Assembly (NCBI RefSeq): GCF_020283565.1
Contig: NC_060065.1
Location: 52,068,409 to 52,132,408 of the forward strand
Length of the DNA stretch: 64,000 bases
Direction of reading: 5' to 3'
DNA from: Trifolium pratense
Lineage: Eukaryota; Streptophyta; Magnoliopsida; Fabales; Fabaceae
Part shown: positions 1-13,177 of the stretch, in pieces
How positions within the stretch are numbered: the stretch's first letter is position 1
Layout: every line of letters starts with the position of its first letter
Made by a program: the position numbers and the translations under genes
Notes under the pieces: model-generated
What the model was told of the DNA's origin: nothing
What the model saw: the letters and a program-made list of their open reading frames with translations, nothing else
The model's database searches: none

Positions 1-2153
1 ACAATTTCCTTTTTCTGTTTTTTTCTTAACCGATATCCCGGGGCACTACATTAATTTTTCAATAAATTTAAAAAGTTGACTTTGGTTATAATTTGTTCAT
101 GATATTTTATACAATTAATACTGTTATTTTTTTCATTTTAAATATTCATGATTTTTACAATTAATTCATCTTCTTCCTACAAAATACATGAATACAGTTG
201 GATTAAAAAAAAATACAAATAAACCCAAAAAAATTATTAATATTGGATGGAGGAGGTAGCGGTTGGTGAGAGGAGAAAGATGGTGGTATTGGTTGCAAAC
301 ATAGCTTGACGGCGGAAGAGAAAAATGGGGGAAACATCTCTGGTTTGTTGAAAACAAAAGAAGAAGAAAGAAAGAACGCAGCGGCTGTTGAATGGAATGG
401 GAGAGGCAAGATGATTTGGAAATTTAGGGTTTGAAAAATAATAAAGATTTTATTTGGGTAATAAGTTTTGGGTTTGGGCTGCAGACTCTTTTCAACCAAA
501 TAACGGAATTTCACTTAGTCTTTACAAAATCAACTTTGTTAATTGCCACGTGGCTTAATTCCGAAAACTCTTTTAGGAATAGAACAAAATAATATAGCGC
601 ACATCAAAGAAGAGAGTACCACGTAAAAATATATTTTAGTATTTTTAGAAAATAAATCATAGACTAAATATACTATTATTAAAAAAAAATTAATAAGGGG
701 CAAAATAATGCTACTGATTTATACACGGGATAAATTTTAATTGATATATAAATTTTAACTATCGTATACGGGATAAATTATCACTGATAAAAAATTTAAA
801 ATAGTTATCATGTGACACAAGTTATAACTAATAAAAATTTCAAAAACACTATTTTATACGGGATAACTACTTATAACTTACATAAATTACAACTAACTAT
901 GATATATGGGACAAATTTTAATTGATAAAAAATTTAAAATAATTATCAAATGTAGAAAGTTCTAACCAATTACAATTTAAAAATAGGCTTAATTAGTAAA
1001 ATGGTCCCTTAAAGACATTTTTGGAGACAATGTCATTCTCTATTGTAAGAGTAACTCTATTGTTTATTGTTTATTAGAGTAACTCTATCAAATATGAAAG
1101 AGTAACTCTATCATTTCGAAACTTAAGTTTCAAATGTGTATAATATTGGAATGTAAAATACGAAATAATAGTTTTTTTATTTTAAAATGTAGGATTCAAA
1201 ATAATAATTTTTTATTTCAAAATATAGTTCATTTGGCATCAAGGTAATGTGTATTTCAAATGGTTTATTTTTTGAAATTTTTAAGCGTGTCTGTTTACTT
1301 ATTTTGAAAATTAAATTTCGACATATGTTTATATTCTAGGATCCAAACCTATTTAAGAACATAGATTTGAAACTGGACTGATATGTGCAACTTTGCAAAA
1401 AATTTTATGTTGTTGTTCTGGTCGTCAACTATAATTCACCATTTTGAAGAAAAAAATATAACAATCCACTACCTTGATTAGAGGGTTATGTTAAAACAAC
1501 AATTAAAAAGGAACATAGAGAGTATTTATAGTATAATATATATTGCATTAACTTATTATTTATTGATTTTTAATTTTTTAATACTACTTATTATAAAGTT
1601 CAATTTAATCTATGTTTTTAACTATTTTGTGTTTCAAATATAATCAATATTGTCATTCCAAAAGAAATATTTTTTTAATGTTATATTTTACATTAAATCT
1701 ATTACCCATTTGTAGTTTATTGAGAAAGTTATATAGACGGAAGAACTTTGTGGTATATGTTATATAGACAGAAGGTATATGATATTTTGGTATGTTTGCT
1801 ATAGTTGATAAGATTGAGAAAGTTGCTTGAAGAGTGCAATTGCCACCTACTGCAAAAATTCATCCAATTTTCCATTACAAATATTAACCAATGTAAATGG
1901 GATATTAGTACAACCAATTGTTAGTAATACAAAAACTGAATACACAAGTCCATAATTTCATATTTTGTGTGTGTCTGGCTAATGTTTGGGTTCAATATCT
2001 TGTTACAGAGAAGGGTGATCAGCAATAACACAAGCTAACACAAAGAATGGAAAGGATCATAAAATTGTGTTCTCAACAAACTAGTGTACAAAATGAATAA
2101 TAAAGCTTGACAAAAATCATATCATATAATTGACAAAAATGTTGCTGCTTTCA
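1..2153. other. AT-rich intergenic region
   Basis: No convincing gene. Short open frames have low-complexity translations and no recognisable domain. A sequence around 1029-1100 (a tgtcattctc motif followed by repeats of agagtaactctat) reappears in inverted orientation at about 2500-2575, inside the intron side of the peptidase fragment, which suggests a degenerate inverted-repeat element or two copies of one dispersed repeat. Confidence 0.5.
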
Positions 2154-2550
<397 letters not shown>

Positions 2551-2626
2551 TTACTCTAATAATAAATAATAAACAATAATAATATATTAAAAAAAAAACT
2601 AACACAATTTATTGTTGTTGAATTGA

Positions 2627-3032
2627 GACAAAAATGAATTGCAAGTAATGAAAGGTGGAATGATGCATCATGTTATTGTTTTAATTGCATTGCAATATAT
2701 TATTAAAATATATATTGTATGTTACAATTTCCTATTAATGCAATTGAAAACAAAGAATTCTTGGAGACACTAATATTGAATATGTAAATTTAGCTAATTA
2801 TCAAATACAAGCTCTATATAAAGTTAACCGACAAAAATGAATTGCAAGTAATGAAAGGTGGAATGATGCATCATGTTATTGTTTTAATTGCATTGCAATA
2901 TATTATTAAAATATATATTGTATGTTACAATTTCCTATTAATGCAATTGAAAACAAAGAATTCTTGGAGACACTAATATTGAATATGTAAATTTAGCTAA
3001 TTATCAAACACAAGCTCTATATAAAGTTAACC
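2627..3032. repeat. 203-bp tandem duplication
   Basis: Two adjacent copies (about 2627-2829 and 2830-3032) begin gacaaaaatgaattgcaagt and end near ataaagttaacc. By eye they differ by a single base (caaatacaag versus caaacacaag), so the duplication is recent. Confidence 0.95.
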
Positions 3033-5692
3033 CAAAAGCTAATTATCACCACCACCATATCAGGAAGTCTACCTTCTATGTTTTAACAAAATTTTAATTT
3101 ATCTATCTCATGGCAAAAACTCTATGGTTTCTTTGTCTAACATCTCCATGAGAAAAAGTTATGCATATTCACCTTTCATATCTTAAAGTTACATATTATA
3201 GTGTCTTGAATTGATTTAAAAGCTATTGTGTGCATATATATAGTTACATCATAAGTATATTGGTTTTTGTCCTTGGTATGTGATGGTGTCTAACCTCTTA
3301 GAATACCAGGTATGTCTACATGTGATTGATTAAGAAATTGATATACATATATGTGATAGTTGCCTATTAATATGTTTGTAAATTGGAATTTTTCTATTAC
3401 TCTGAGTTTAGAACATCTCTAATCATTTTTTTATTTCTTTTTTAGGTTGGATATTTTTTTAAATATCAACCGGTGTTTTGTTCGATGATTAATTAAACTT
3501 TGAGTTGAATCGATTAATATGAATGTGACTATTTTTTCATGTGAAGGATGAGAACAGGATAAAACATACTTATATTTTTGCTTACGTTGCATCCTTGCTC
3601 CTTATAAAGCCTATGAAATGACACCTCGTGTAAGGATGTGTATTTAACTCTAATGGCAGTTTGTAAACCATCATTTTTTTTATTGATATAATGTTTGTAA
3701 TTAGACAACTTTTTTTTCCATTTATTATTTTATTAGTCTAATGTTTTAGCTTATTTGTTTCTTATTTTCTTTTTCATTTATTATTTTATATAAGGTAAAA
3801 GATTTGTATAAAAAATTGTTGATTAATGGGAATATAATTAATTATTTTCATGTGAATAAGTTGAAGAAGATAAAATAGACTTCTATTTATTGATTTTGAA
3901 GTGCCTTAAAATTTATATAGATCGACGGTATATTGATGTTGGAGGCATTCAATTAAAAGAGGACAATCCAAATAATTTAGAAATATAAATATGTGTCTCA
4001 TTTTTAAATACTATATTGTCTACAATGTGTAGGTGATCTACTTGATCTCGATCAAGAGAAATATAGAAACAAAAACAAAGTAGAAATTAAAATAAATTTT
4101 TTTTTTTTGTAGTTGACACTCAAGTCATGCGGTTCTTATAATTGTAATACATGCAAGCAATTATATTGATTCAACTTGACTTAGAGGTTGTCCAAATATA
4201 TAATCTTCATGCATTTATCGTATAACACTTGCCTAAATCTGGATGGTTCAATATGAGTATATATGAATTTTAATGGACGGTCCTATTTTAATCTACGCAT
4301 GTCATCTTATTCTTACAACCATAAAATGAATCGATGAAAAGAATTGTGCTAAAAACATGTTAGTTTATAAATTGTGCTAAATACTTTTTCCTCCCACTTA
4401 GAATTGTACTAAAAACTTTCTAAATTAAATTAAAAAAAGACAAAAATTATTAAATAAAAATTGTTGATGCTCATTTGTCAAAATAAATTTTAGAAATTAT
4501 TAAAACCGTAGATGTTAAAATATATTTACATATATTTAGAAAATATAATCACACATATATTTAAACATATTTACACACAACTAAAATTCACCAATAATTC
4601 AAAAATTATTAATTTAATTTACATAATAATATAACTTTTTGGATAAATTAAGTACATATTCTAAAAGAATGTTTACGTTACTGCTGAAAATAAAATAGTG
4701 GAATATTTATAAGAATAAGATGACATTTTTTTAAGCAAATAAGAAGATGACACATGTTAAATCTTAAATTCATCTATAAGACTTTCTTTACCTTAACCAA
4801 ATAACTAAACCTAAATTAAAATATATAAAATCTTCGTCCAAACTTATATATTGACAACAACAAATATTCAAGTTTATATAATATAATAAGAAAATAAATG
4901 TTCAAGAAAATATTAAATAAGAGGGACAAAAACTAACAATAATTTTGAAGAGACACAAACCTCACCAAGAAAAAGAAAAACAAACCAAAAACAAAAGGAC
5001 CAAGCAAAAAAAAAAGTGAACCAAACAATAGACTAAAAAATTGGGACTAATAAAGTTGGAATAAAATTTCACCAAGTGAATATGTAAGAATAAACTCCAA
5101 GAAAATGAGAGATGAGTAAGTAGATAAGCTATTTGGAACCTTAAATTGCATAAAACATAGTAAGCAAAATATGCTATTTGATACATAATTTTCAAAAAAT
5201 GAGAACACGTGGAACAAATAGTCAAAGCCACCATATATGAATCATATTCTATAATCAAAACTTTTTTTAACATTTCTCATGAGCAATATTGTCTACAAGT
5301 ATAATTAGGTATGCCTCCAACTCTTATTGAAAATAATAAAATAAGGGATACATCAAAAATAAAAAACAAAGTGACATTTGACTATAAAATTGCAACTCAT
5401 ATAAAGAAAACTAAAATTTTATATTATTACACTAATAAAATAAAAAATGATACATCCTTTCAAACTTATGAAATATTACAAGAGATCTATTACATTAAAA
5501 TGTAAACAAACTACGATATAAATTAATAAAAAATCTAATATTTCTAAACAACTTTTTTTTTTACTCATATACTAATATTAAATATAATCATATTTTAAAA
5601 TAATATCTATTATTTAACTATATGTGATTATAGTTATCGCAATTATTATTTTTTATTTATAAAAATATTTTAATTATATATTTTAATCAAAT
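3033..5692. other. AT-rich intergenic region
   Basis: No gene recognised on either strand. Frames at 4962-5273 and 5311-5505 have low-complexity, hydrophobic or Lys/Ile-rich translations without family resemblance. I looked here for the missing upstream exons of the peptidase fragment and did not find them. Confidence 0.5.
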
Positions 5693-5720
5693 CCGTGCAA
5701 CGCACGGGTTTATCCCTAGT
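5693..5720 (+). mobile_element. Helitron-like 3' terminus
   Basis: A GC-rich hairpin (ccgtgc-aac-gcacgg, 5693-5707) stands out in AT-rich sequence. It is followed eight bases later by CTAG and then T (5716-5720). Plant Helitrons end in a short hairpin followed by CTRR, inserted 5' of a T. The 5' end (TC after an A) was not located, so only this terminus is called. A chance hairpin is the alternative. Confidence 0.5.
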
Positions 5721-6240
5721 TAGACTAATAGGAAAGAAATTGTAACTCCAAAGTTACGAAAAATATTTGTTTTTCGTTTTCTTTTTTAGAAGTTCACTAC
5801 GGTAATCTTATCAGACATCGTTCTCAAGATAGAAGTTTAGTTTGAAATTAGACATGATGACATGAAATTTGCCTAGTATTAGTTTAGATTTCTTTTGTTC
5901 CATTTGATTATCACAAAATTTTAAGACTTGCAGTTACTTTTGAACATATATCCTCGATTTGGAAGAATTAATGAGATTGTTTACGTGTAACTCACGGCCT
6001 GTTTATTTCAGATTTTTTTTAAAAAATAATCTATTTTTCTTAAAGAAAAATCTATTTTTTTATCTTACTTGTGTTTGTTTCAGATTTTTTCAAAAATCAT
6101 TTTAGTAAAATAATTATTTTTTTCATCAAAATGAGAATCTATTTTCAATAGCTTTTATCAAAATCCATTTTTTTAATCATTCATCATCCTTCATCATCTT
6201 AAAAAAAGAAGATTTTGGGCATGTTTGTTTCAGATTTTTC

Positions 6241-7273
6241 TAGGGATGACAATTGGTAGGATATGTGTAGGGTACTATAGTACCCACCTCATACCCGCAG
6301 ATTGAAAAAAATACTTGTACCCATCCCCATACCCGCGTGGGTAACAACTTTTGCCCCTGTCCCCATATCCTATGGGTACCTAGGTACCCATACTCGTATC
6401 CGTTACCCGCATTTTTACTAAAAATAAATCGATCAATTATAAAATATCATATAATTTTAATAAAATTAAAAAAATTTCAAAGATTTTAATATTGACTAAT
6501 GAAAATTATAAACAAAATTATTACTAACCTTATGTTAAAGTTCATATTTATGTTAAATATTCACATTATTTTTATATTATGTTATAAATAAATATTTTTA
6601 TTAAAAATATGTAATAGTTTAGTAGAGTTGTATTGTTTTAAATTGATTTTGACTCTGTTTGGTAACACAAATAAGCTAGCTTATAGCTTATTATATGAGC
6701 TTATAAGCTTGTTTCAAAAAATTAGAGGTGTTTGGTAACAAGCTTTTTGTACTAGCTTATAGCTTTTTTAATTTCAGATGCTATTTCAAGTAGCATTTGA
6801 GCTTATAGCTTATAGCTTTTTACACTTTATTCCATTTTTACCCTTTAATTTAATAACTACCCACTCTAAAAAATAAACTACCCACTATCAATTATGTAAT
6901 TTTATATTTAATAACCACTTTAAAAGCTAATTTTACCAAACACTTTAATTTCAATAAGCTAGCTTTTCAGCTATCAGCTATAAGCTAGCTTTTCAGCTAT
7001 CAGCTAGCTTATCAGCTAGCTTATAGCTTATTTTTACCAAACAGACCCTTACATATATTATAATATAATAATATAAATCAAATAAATAAATAAATATTAT
7101 GCGGGTATGGGGCGGGGTGGGTACTAAGATACTCGTACCCGCACCCATACCCGTTCATTTTTGCGGGTAATTACTCATACCTATGCCCGTACCCAAAATG
7201 CGGGTTTTTACCCTACTCGTTGTGAGTAATTTTTGCGGGTACCCTTTGGGTATGGGTCAAATTGTCATCCCTA
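6241..7273. mobile_element. Non-autonomous hAT-like element with 8-bp target duplication
   Basis: The ends are tagggatgacaatt at the left and aattgtcatcccta at the right, a 14-bp perfect terminal inverted repeat. The flanks carry the direct repeat gatttttc (6233-6240 and 7274-7281), an 8-bp target duplication as in the hAT superfamily. Subterminal regions are rich in gggtac/gtaccc repeats. No transposase frame is present. A smaller TIR element (6653-7046) sits inside it. Confidence 0.85.
6653..7046. mobile_element. MITE nested inside the hAT-like element
   Basis: The left end ctctgtttggtaacacaaat is matched in reverse complement by the right end attttt-accaaacagac. The interior is dominated by alternating agctta/taagct repeats that can fold back. 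This is the third layer of a three-level nest. A clear target-site duplication was not seen. Confidence 0.7.
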
Positions 7274-7691
7274 GATTTTTCACCAAAAAAATCTATTTTC
7301 CCCAAAAAAAATCTATTTTCTTATCTTACTTGTGTTTGTTCCAGATTTTTTCAAAAATTTATTTAGATTTTTTTCATCAAAATGAGAATAGCTTTTATCA
7401 AAATTCATTTTTTATCATTCATCATCCTTCACCATCTTAAAAAAATAGATTTTAATGATTGTAAACAAACGGAAAATAACTTTAGATTTTTTTCAAAATC
7501 TCTACAAAAAATGATTTTCTTGAAAATGATTTTTTTCAAAAAAAATCATTTTTTTTAAAATCTCAAACAAACAGGCCCTTTAATGATTGTAAACAAACGG
7601 CAAATAACTTTAGATTTTTTTCAAAATCTCTAAAAAAAATGATTTTTTTTTAAAAAAACCATTTTTTTAAAATCTCAAACAAATATGCCCT

Positions 7692-9115
7692 CATCTCTAC
7701 ATTGTATTGTTGATTATTCATTTATTTATTCTTTGGAAGAGTTTTACAATATCAAAGGATTTCTGGAAGAACAAAAACAACAAAATGAGAATGAAGTCAA
7801 ACTTGTGAGAAGCAGAGAGGAAGAGATGAATAAATTAATTTGTTTTGGTTAATTAAAGATAAATGACTTTATTTTGAGCAAAAAGTTGACTTTCAACTTT
7901 AAGAAATAGAATTCAAATCCTATAAACAGTTGTAAAATTCATTTTTTTTTATGGAGGAAAGAAATAAATATGACAGAGTTCTCGCAACAAAGTCATCACA
8001 CAAAAACAAAATAACATTAAGTTTGTGCGTGGAAAATTTATTATATCTTATGTTGTTTCTTACGTTGTTTCTTATCATATAAGAAAAAGAGGCAGATAAA
8101 ATCGAACGAATTAAATAATGTTTAATTGCATGATGTCAACTCATTTTTCTACCATTTTATCCGAAAAGGATTCTCTCCCGCTCAATATATCATGCCATCT
8201 ATCGTGCTCTTAATTCAATGACTGACTAATTTTCAAGAGAGAAATTAAAATCAAACAACTGTTATGAAGAAAGATCAATAGTTGAGATGACAGCAGGACA
8301 ATCAGCAGCAGAGGTTCCATAATAGAAGATCCATATTCTATATTATGTATTTTTTACTATAAGACTCATTTAACCTGCATGTATTATTAGCTAATTCATG
8401 AAAAACTTTAAAAGAATCTGTTGATTTAGCTAGTTGTATACACTCAATTTGTTAATTATGTTTAAAATTATTTTCATTCATTATCTCACTTTTTCCATCA
8501 AATTAATTAATCATCTAATTTATTTAGAGGTTAATTTATGTGCAACGGCGGTGTAAAACTACTCTTATACATGAATTCAATTAAGGCTAATTCTATAGTA
8601 TATACACATGAATCTAATAATGATGAAAACAAACTTTGTATACTGTGAAAAAATTAATTTATTCGTGCATATTCGATAAAATTAACCTTCGATCAACTCA
8701 TATTCGATAAAGTTGGTTTATAAAATATTTTCACAAGTATTTATATGACGTAATTTGATTAGATATATGGGTATGTATTGAAATTCATTGCATCACATCT
8801 TTTTCTAATTCTTGAAAGAGATGATGAAACTATGAGTAATTTGACGCTAAAAATAATAATAACATAGAATATAAAAGAATCTTACATAAATATAAACTAT
8901 GTTACATAAATATAAACTATGGATGGAGTATTAATTATACTGATCTCCATCCTAATAAAGAACATGAATTTGGTAACTATCTGAATTCACACAATCAACA
9001 ACTATAGAAATTTGTTATAGCAATTGGAAGAACCATGATGAGGATTTGGGTCCCCTAACATATGTTTTGTATGATATCAAGAGCTCTGACGGTTTGAAAT
9101 CTTCAATTAATGTGA
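7692..9115. other. AT-rich intergenic region
   Basis: No gene recognised. It contains the sequence downstream of the IDA-like gene (minus strand). A 20-bp direct repeat (acataaatataaactatg) occurs near 8884-8920. Confidence 0.5.
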
Positions 9116-9352
9116 TCAATTTTGAATGACATTTTCGCGCTTTGAAGCGCCAGACAATGGAACCCGATGTCCTTTGGGAAGGACATGGAACACTCTCCGC
9201 ATAAAGCCTAGATTGTTTTTCTTGTTGTTGTTGTGGTCGTCGTCTTTGACTTTTTCATCATAGTTGTTGATGGTGAAAATTGAAGCATTTGCTATGAAAA
9301 TATTGGAGAGAAGAAAAAATAGGAGAAGGGATCTTAGGATTTTAGGAGCCAT
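9116..9352 (-). CDS. IDA-like secreted peptide precursor
   Basis: Intronless 78-codon gene with the layout of INFLORESCENCE DEFICIENT IN ABSCISSION-like precursors. An N-terminal hydrophobic signal peptide (residues 1 to about 23, ending ...FIANA) is followed by a variable Asp/Asn/Lys-rich linker and a C-terminal peptide block, FHVLPKGHRVPLSGASKREN (residues 55-74). Family members release a C-terminal peptide related to PIPPSAPSKRHN, which is perceived by HAESA-type receptor kinases and controls cell separation or other responses. Here LPKG, the SxxSKR core and the final N are retained. The Pro usually hydroxylated is Leu, and the penultimate His is Glu. Start: first ATG, directly before a canonical signal peptide. 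Stop TGA at 9116-9118. Family assignment is by motif resemblance; function is inference. Confidence 0.75.
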   Translation of the reverse strand: MAPKILRSLLLFFLLSNIFIANASIFTINNYDEKVKDDDHNNNKKNNLGFMRRVFHVLPKGHRVPLSGASKRENVIQN

Positions 9353-9918
9353 GATGAAGTGAAAACAAATGATTTTTTTTTCTTTTGATGAATTTTGTTA
9401 TTTGGTTTCGGTTTATATTAATAGACCAATCGACACGGAAAAATGTCCCACTTTGCAGAGAAATTAATGTAAAGGATAACTTAATTAAATGTGTGTAAAT
9501 AGAAAGAGAAAGAAAAAAGAAAGAGAGTTTAATATTGTTCATAATCTTGTTAACGCGCCCCATTGTCTCATTTTTAGTTAGTCTCCAAGTGTTTATTGAT
9601 ATGCAATATGTAATATGGATTTGGATTCTCATTTGCTCTTTTTCTCCGGTTCTATGTCTTGTGCAGATTTGAACCGTCCATTAATGATACTATAGTGTTG
9701 ATTGTTAACATTTAATAAAATTTAAAGGCTGAGATCAAACGGTACTATTTAGTGGCCGGAGAGATTCAAATCATTCATCAGATTATTTGGTTTTAGAAAT
9801 TTTTTACTTATCTATTAAGTACAACACAATCTTAAAATGCATAAATATTTGATACTTCATCCGTTTCAAAATATAATCGAAAATAATGTGTATATTATTA
9901 AATTGAAAGTAATATGTA
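9353..9918. other. Upstream region of the IDA-like gene
   Basis: Putative promoter side of the minus-strand IDA-like gene. I saw no further gene. The 9342-9632 frame looks like low-complexity noise. Confidence 0.4.
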
Positions 9919-10205
9919 CTCCCTCCGGACACAAATATAAGCAAAAAAAATTGTTTGCGCGTTGTTTACAAATTTTAGTTAAGTGTAGTTAATTTTCTTG
10001 ATTTAATGCAAAACATGAGTTAAGTTTACTATATTACCCATTTTGAAAAGTGTAAAAGTGAAATAAATGCCTAAAATAAAATAGAATTAAATAAGGGTAT
10101 ATTAGGAATAATAGTATTAATTAGTTTAAAAGTATTCAACTTTTGCTTATAACAGTAAACAAAATTTGAAGTGTTTTTTTTGCTTATATTTGTGTATGGA
10201 GGGAG
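9919..10205. mobile_element. Stowaway-like MITE (287 bp)
   Basis: Left end ctccctccggacacaaatat and right end atatttgtgtatggagggag form terminal inverted repeats of the CTCCCTCC type, flanked on both sides by TA, the usual Stowaway target duplication. No coding capacity. Confidence 0.85.
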
Positions 10206-10207
10206 TA

Positions 10208-11350
10208 TAGTATTAATTGGAGGGTACACGTAAAAAAATATAATTAATAAATCCCAACTTAACTAGTAAAATATGCCAAAATTGTTATATAAGATGATGT
10301 GACCAGAATTTGAACCCGGACTTCTCCACTTATGTGTAAGTTTAAAATAGTTATTGTATTTTTGTCTATCTAAATAAATAAAAAAAGTGTAAACCAAAAA
10401 AAAAAAATATTGAATTGTTGACAATTTCCTTTTTTTTTTTCTGTTGCCTTTCACCACCAGTTTAATCTAATCTGGTCCATTTTGACACCAAGTGGTTTCA
10501 GCCCCTCCCGATCAGACCATAGTTGTGGGGGATCGAATTGAAATTCTTCCTACTAAATTCAGCGCTATAATCACCACTGAACAAATGGATGGTTGACAAA
10601 ATTTAATACTAATCTCCATCCACGGTTATAATATTTGGTATTAATTACTATGGTGACAAAATTAACCAATTCTTTATTTTTGAAAGATAAACTTTCTTAA
10701 TACTATTATTAATCTTCTTAATTTCCATAACTTAATCAACAAAATTTGGCCGGTTTGAATTGACATATTTTTTAACTTAGGGAAAATAGCTTACACAAAT
10801 AAATAAGTTTTTATCTTAATTTATATGTTCTTGTCAACAAAAAAAAAGTTAATTCATGTTCTTTCATAAACTAACAAAAGTTGTATTTTCATAAAATATC
10901 TCGATAAACTTAGAAGAATACATAATTTTTTTTCTTTAAAACAATAATACATAAAAGTTTATTTATTTGAATAAATTATTTTGCATAAACTTAAAAATAA
11001 GGCAACTCAAATGTACCCTTGTACTCGCCTATTGTCTCATAATAAGTTATCTTAAAAAAAAAATTAATATATAGAGATTTTAAAGATGACGAGTCACTGA
11101 ACTTAGCTCAATTGGTAGGAATATTGCATTAATTTTTAGCCTACCTAGAGATTTTTAAGGTGGTGGATTGAGATTAGAATTAAATTATCCCCCCCAAAAA
11201 AAAATCTGTAATTTGGGACACTTAATATTTATTTTTTTAAGAAACACTTAATATTACGGTTACACTTTACGGTAATAGAATACTAAAGTGTTTAATTTAA
11301 CAGTGAACACACCATCTTATAGGAATGATTTTATTTTGGTATTAATCCTT
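10208..11350. other. Repeat-rich intergenic region
   Basis: No gene recognised. It holds degenerate tRNA-like or SINE-like pieces: a B-box-like tttgaacccgg near 10309, a gtggtttcag...ccactgaac inverted pair near 10492-10580, and an A-box-like agctcaattggtagg near 11105-11120. Confidence 0.4.
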
Positions 11351-12274
11351 CCCGTTTGGTGCGCAGTATATGATAGTGATAGGATAGGATATAAAACAGG
11401 ATAAGGATAGGATAGGATATCAGCAGGATAACAGTTATCCTCAGTTATCCTATCTTGTGTTTGGCGCACACAGGATAACAAACATGATAACTATTATATC
11501 ATGTTTTTAATACATACTTGCTCATAATAATATGATAAGATATATAAAATATTTAAATGACAAAATTACCCTTGTAAATCAATTGTTATTTTTTAAAAAT
11601 TATTTTGTAATACTTTGAATTTTTTAAATAAAAAATATAAATAAGTAATCAAATAAATTTATATAGTTTTAAATAAAAAAATATGAGAAAATAAAAAAGT
11701 TTAATTTTTTATATGAATCATGATCAAATAAATAACCCAATGATATATACATGTTAGATAAGCTAAATAAATATATGATATATCTCATACGTAAATAATA
11801 AAAATACCATTGCAAAATAATTATATTTAATTTCTTATAAAATTTAAATTAATATCCATATTTTACGATTTTTTAATAATTAGTTTACTTTAAAATATTG
11901 TAATTTTAGTATAATTTTGATTTTTTTAGATTATGTAAATTACAAAATTACCCTTGTGAGAAAATCACATGTATATTTAAAAATTAATTATTTTATTATT
12001 AATTTACTATCAAATTATTTTATTAATTATATTTTATTAATTTTCATTTTTTTATTTTAAAATATATTTTATAGAATAAATCAGTAAAAAAAAAAATTAT
12101 CCTATCCTGCTGGTAACCCAGCTCAAATTCAGGATAAGAATTTTAACTAGAGAGTCAGGATAGGATAAGCTACAGGATTAACTTATCATATCCTGCTGTG
12201 TCATCAAACATTGGACTGAAACAGGATATGATACAGTTATCCTATCATATCTCTTATCCTGTGCACCAAACGGG
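11351..12274. mobile_element. Large TIR element without genes
   Basis: Left end cccgtttggtgcgcag and right end ctgtgcaccaaacggg are imperfect inverted repeats. Subterminal sequences on both sides are packed with aggata/tatcct motifs (for example 11379-11440 and 12100-12260). The interior is AT-rich and non-coding. A target-site duplication was not evident. Confidence 0.75.
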
Positions 12275-12659
12275 CCCTTAGTTTATGAGGGAAGAAGTCT
12301 TAATAGTCTAGAGTTTTGCATGAGGTAAATAAAGTCCAGTTAAGAGTTGGTTTTAATAAGAATTAAGCTCATTAATTACTTGAATCTAATATCTTGGTTT
12401 CTTGTAGGAATGATTTGATTCGTTTAAAGTGAGTACTAAATGTCATGAAGGATTAATATATTTGAATACATCTATGATATGTTATGTGTATTATTATCAT
12501 TTATCAACCGATAGTTTTCTTTTATAAGCTTATCAATTGATAGTTGATAGCAGGACCATGTTTCATGTCAAGGTGCGGTTATCATCATAAGGAAAAAGAT
12601 TAATGAACAGCATCAGCTATGTTTCAATTAATTTGAGTGATAGGAAAAAGAATGGTGAA

Positions 12660-13177
12660 TATACTGTTGCTACTACTTACAGAAGTCTCTGTAGGTTTAA
12701 TAATATGGAAGCTGATAAAGTTTGGCCGTTGATTTGAAAAATTCGTGTATCGGAACATGTCAGATGTTTCATCGGGTTAGTGTGTCATGAGATATTACTT
12801 ACTAATTTGAAAAATCTCGGATATATTTAGGAGAGCTGTACTGAAGATTCTGTGGTGATGATGTTGAATCTATATGGGCGATCGTTTGTCACTCTTTGTG
12901 GCAAATGGAGGAACAAGGAGTTTCACGTCAAAGGTTTTGTGCGCCTTGGGGATTCGTGGCAGTGAATCTGCAGATTGACTCACAGGTAGTGCTTCATAAT
13001 ATGAAGACTGGAAGTGACAGTAGTGTTGCTAGGAATACGTTTCTTCAGCGAATCAGGAGCTTATTTGAGTTGGATTGCGAGGTTAAGATTTGTTACTCAT
13101 ATTGTGAAGCATATTCTTGTGCAGACGATTTAGTTAACACAGGGTGTGATCAAAGCTCTACTATGATTTTTAAATAA
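12660..13177 (+). pseudogene. Decayed LINE (non-LTR retrotransposon) 3' remnant
   Basis: Around 12705-12800 a plus-strand reading resembles the RT zinc-binding tail of plant LINEs: a KVW block, then KIRVSEHVRCFIGLV, CHEILLTN. It contains an in-frame TGA. Further on, 12896-13177 resembles the LINE-type RNase H domain, with VNLQIDSQVVLHNM, then RIRSLFELDCEVKI and a CADDLVN block close to the usual family order. Stops and frame changes between the two parts show it is inactive. It ends just downstream of the PEPC gene. Confidence 0.7.

Larger units (their letters stand above)
5997..7579. mobile_element. Outer TIR element (MITE-like) hosting nested insertions
   Basis: The left end ggcctgtttatttcagattt is mirrored at the right end by aaatctcaaacaaacaggcc. 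The internal sequence is made of repeated agattttttcaaaaatc-type modules. It is interrupted by the hAT-like element at 6241-7273. A partial copy of its right end (taatgattgtaaacaaacgg onward) is duplicated at about 7580-7691. No coding capacity. Confidence 0.6.

Noticed and set aside
4962..5273. Putative membrane protein ORF (103 codons, minus)
   Set aside because: Hydrophobic translation of a low-complexity AT-rich stretch, with no start context, conserved motif or partner exon.
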